The notes under the pieces: model-generated
Told to the model about the DNA's origin: nothing
Database searches by the model: none
Seen by the model: the letters and a program-made list of their open reading frames with translations, nothing else
Source: an uncultured Ideonella sp.
Lineage (GTDB): Bacteria; Pseudomonadota; Gammaproteobacteria; Burkholderiales; Burkholderiaceae
Reading direction: 5' to 3'
DNA length: 5,796 nt
Assembly: GCA_946479475.1 (NCBI GenBank)
Contig: CAMLGG010000313.1
Span: 1 to 5,796, forward strand
Made by a program: the position numbers and the translations under genes
Shown: positions 5,780 to 5,796 of the stretch, piece by piece
How positions within the stretch are numbered: position 1 is the stretch's first letter
How the letters are laid out: each line of letters begins with the position of its first letter

Positions 5780-5796
5780 CTGTTTCCTTCAAGGCG

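Noticed and set aside
5765..5796. TTGTCA and TTGACT hexamers as a -35 promoter element for a downstream gene
   Set aside because: The window ends before a -10 element could be seen, so the call cannot be supported.

Overview
The window is very GC-rich and reads like the chromosome of a betaproteobacterium, probably of the order Burkholderiales. This is inferred from codon use and from the kinds of proteins encoded; no rRNA or other taxonomic marker is present. It holds five genes packed on both strands, one of them cut by the left edge. I see no tRNA, rRNA, insertion sequence, prophage or CRISPR array. No stretch longer than about 200 bases lacks a gene.

Left half, minus strand (read right to left). 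A thioredoxin-fold protein with a WCRTC active site (2229-2633) is followed, after a 194-base gap with several inverted repeats, by a small secreted protein of the carboxypeptidase-regulatory-like type (1573-2034). Next, 22 bases further on, comes a periplasmic HtrA/Do-family serine protease with two PDZ domains (1-1550, C-terminus outside the window). The last two look like an operon serving the cell envelope. The small protein has a textbook ribosome binding site.

Right half, plus strand. Divergent from the thioredoxin gene, across 132 bases, is a secreted cupredoxin-like protein of the family usually labelled 'methylamine utilization protein' (2766-3368). It carries a complete candidate type 1 copper site. 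Its stop codon overlaps the start of an 804-residue membrane protein (3365-5779) with a periplasmic dCache-like sensor, HAMP, GGDEF and EAL domains. The EAL active site is complete. The GGDEF domain is altered at a guanine-binding position and lacks the inhibitory I-site, so the net activity is most likely c-di-GMP hydrolysis.

The most interesting unit is this translationally coupled pair: a predicted copper-binding periplasmic protein and a membrane c-di-GMP phosphodiesterase with a periplasmic sensor. It suggests a copper- or redox-responsive c-di-GMP input module, which is an inference. A perfect 15-bp hairpin lies inside the 3' end of the phosphodiesterase gene, where the protein has run past its conserved EAL fold.
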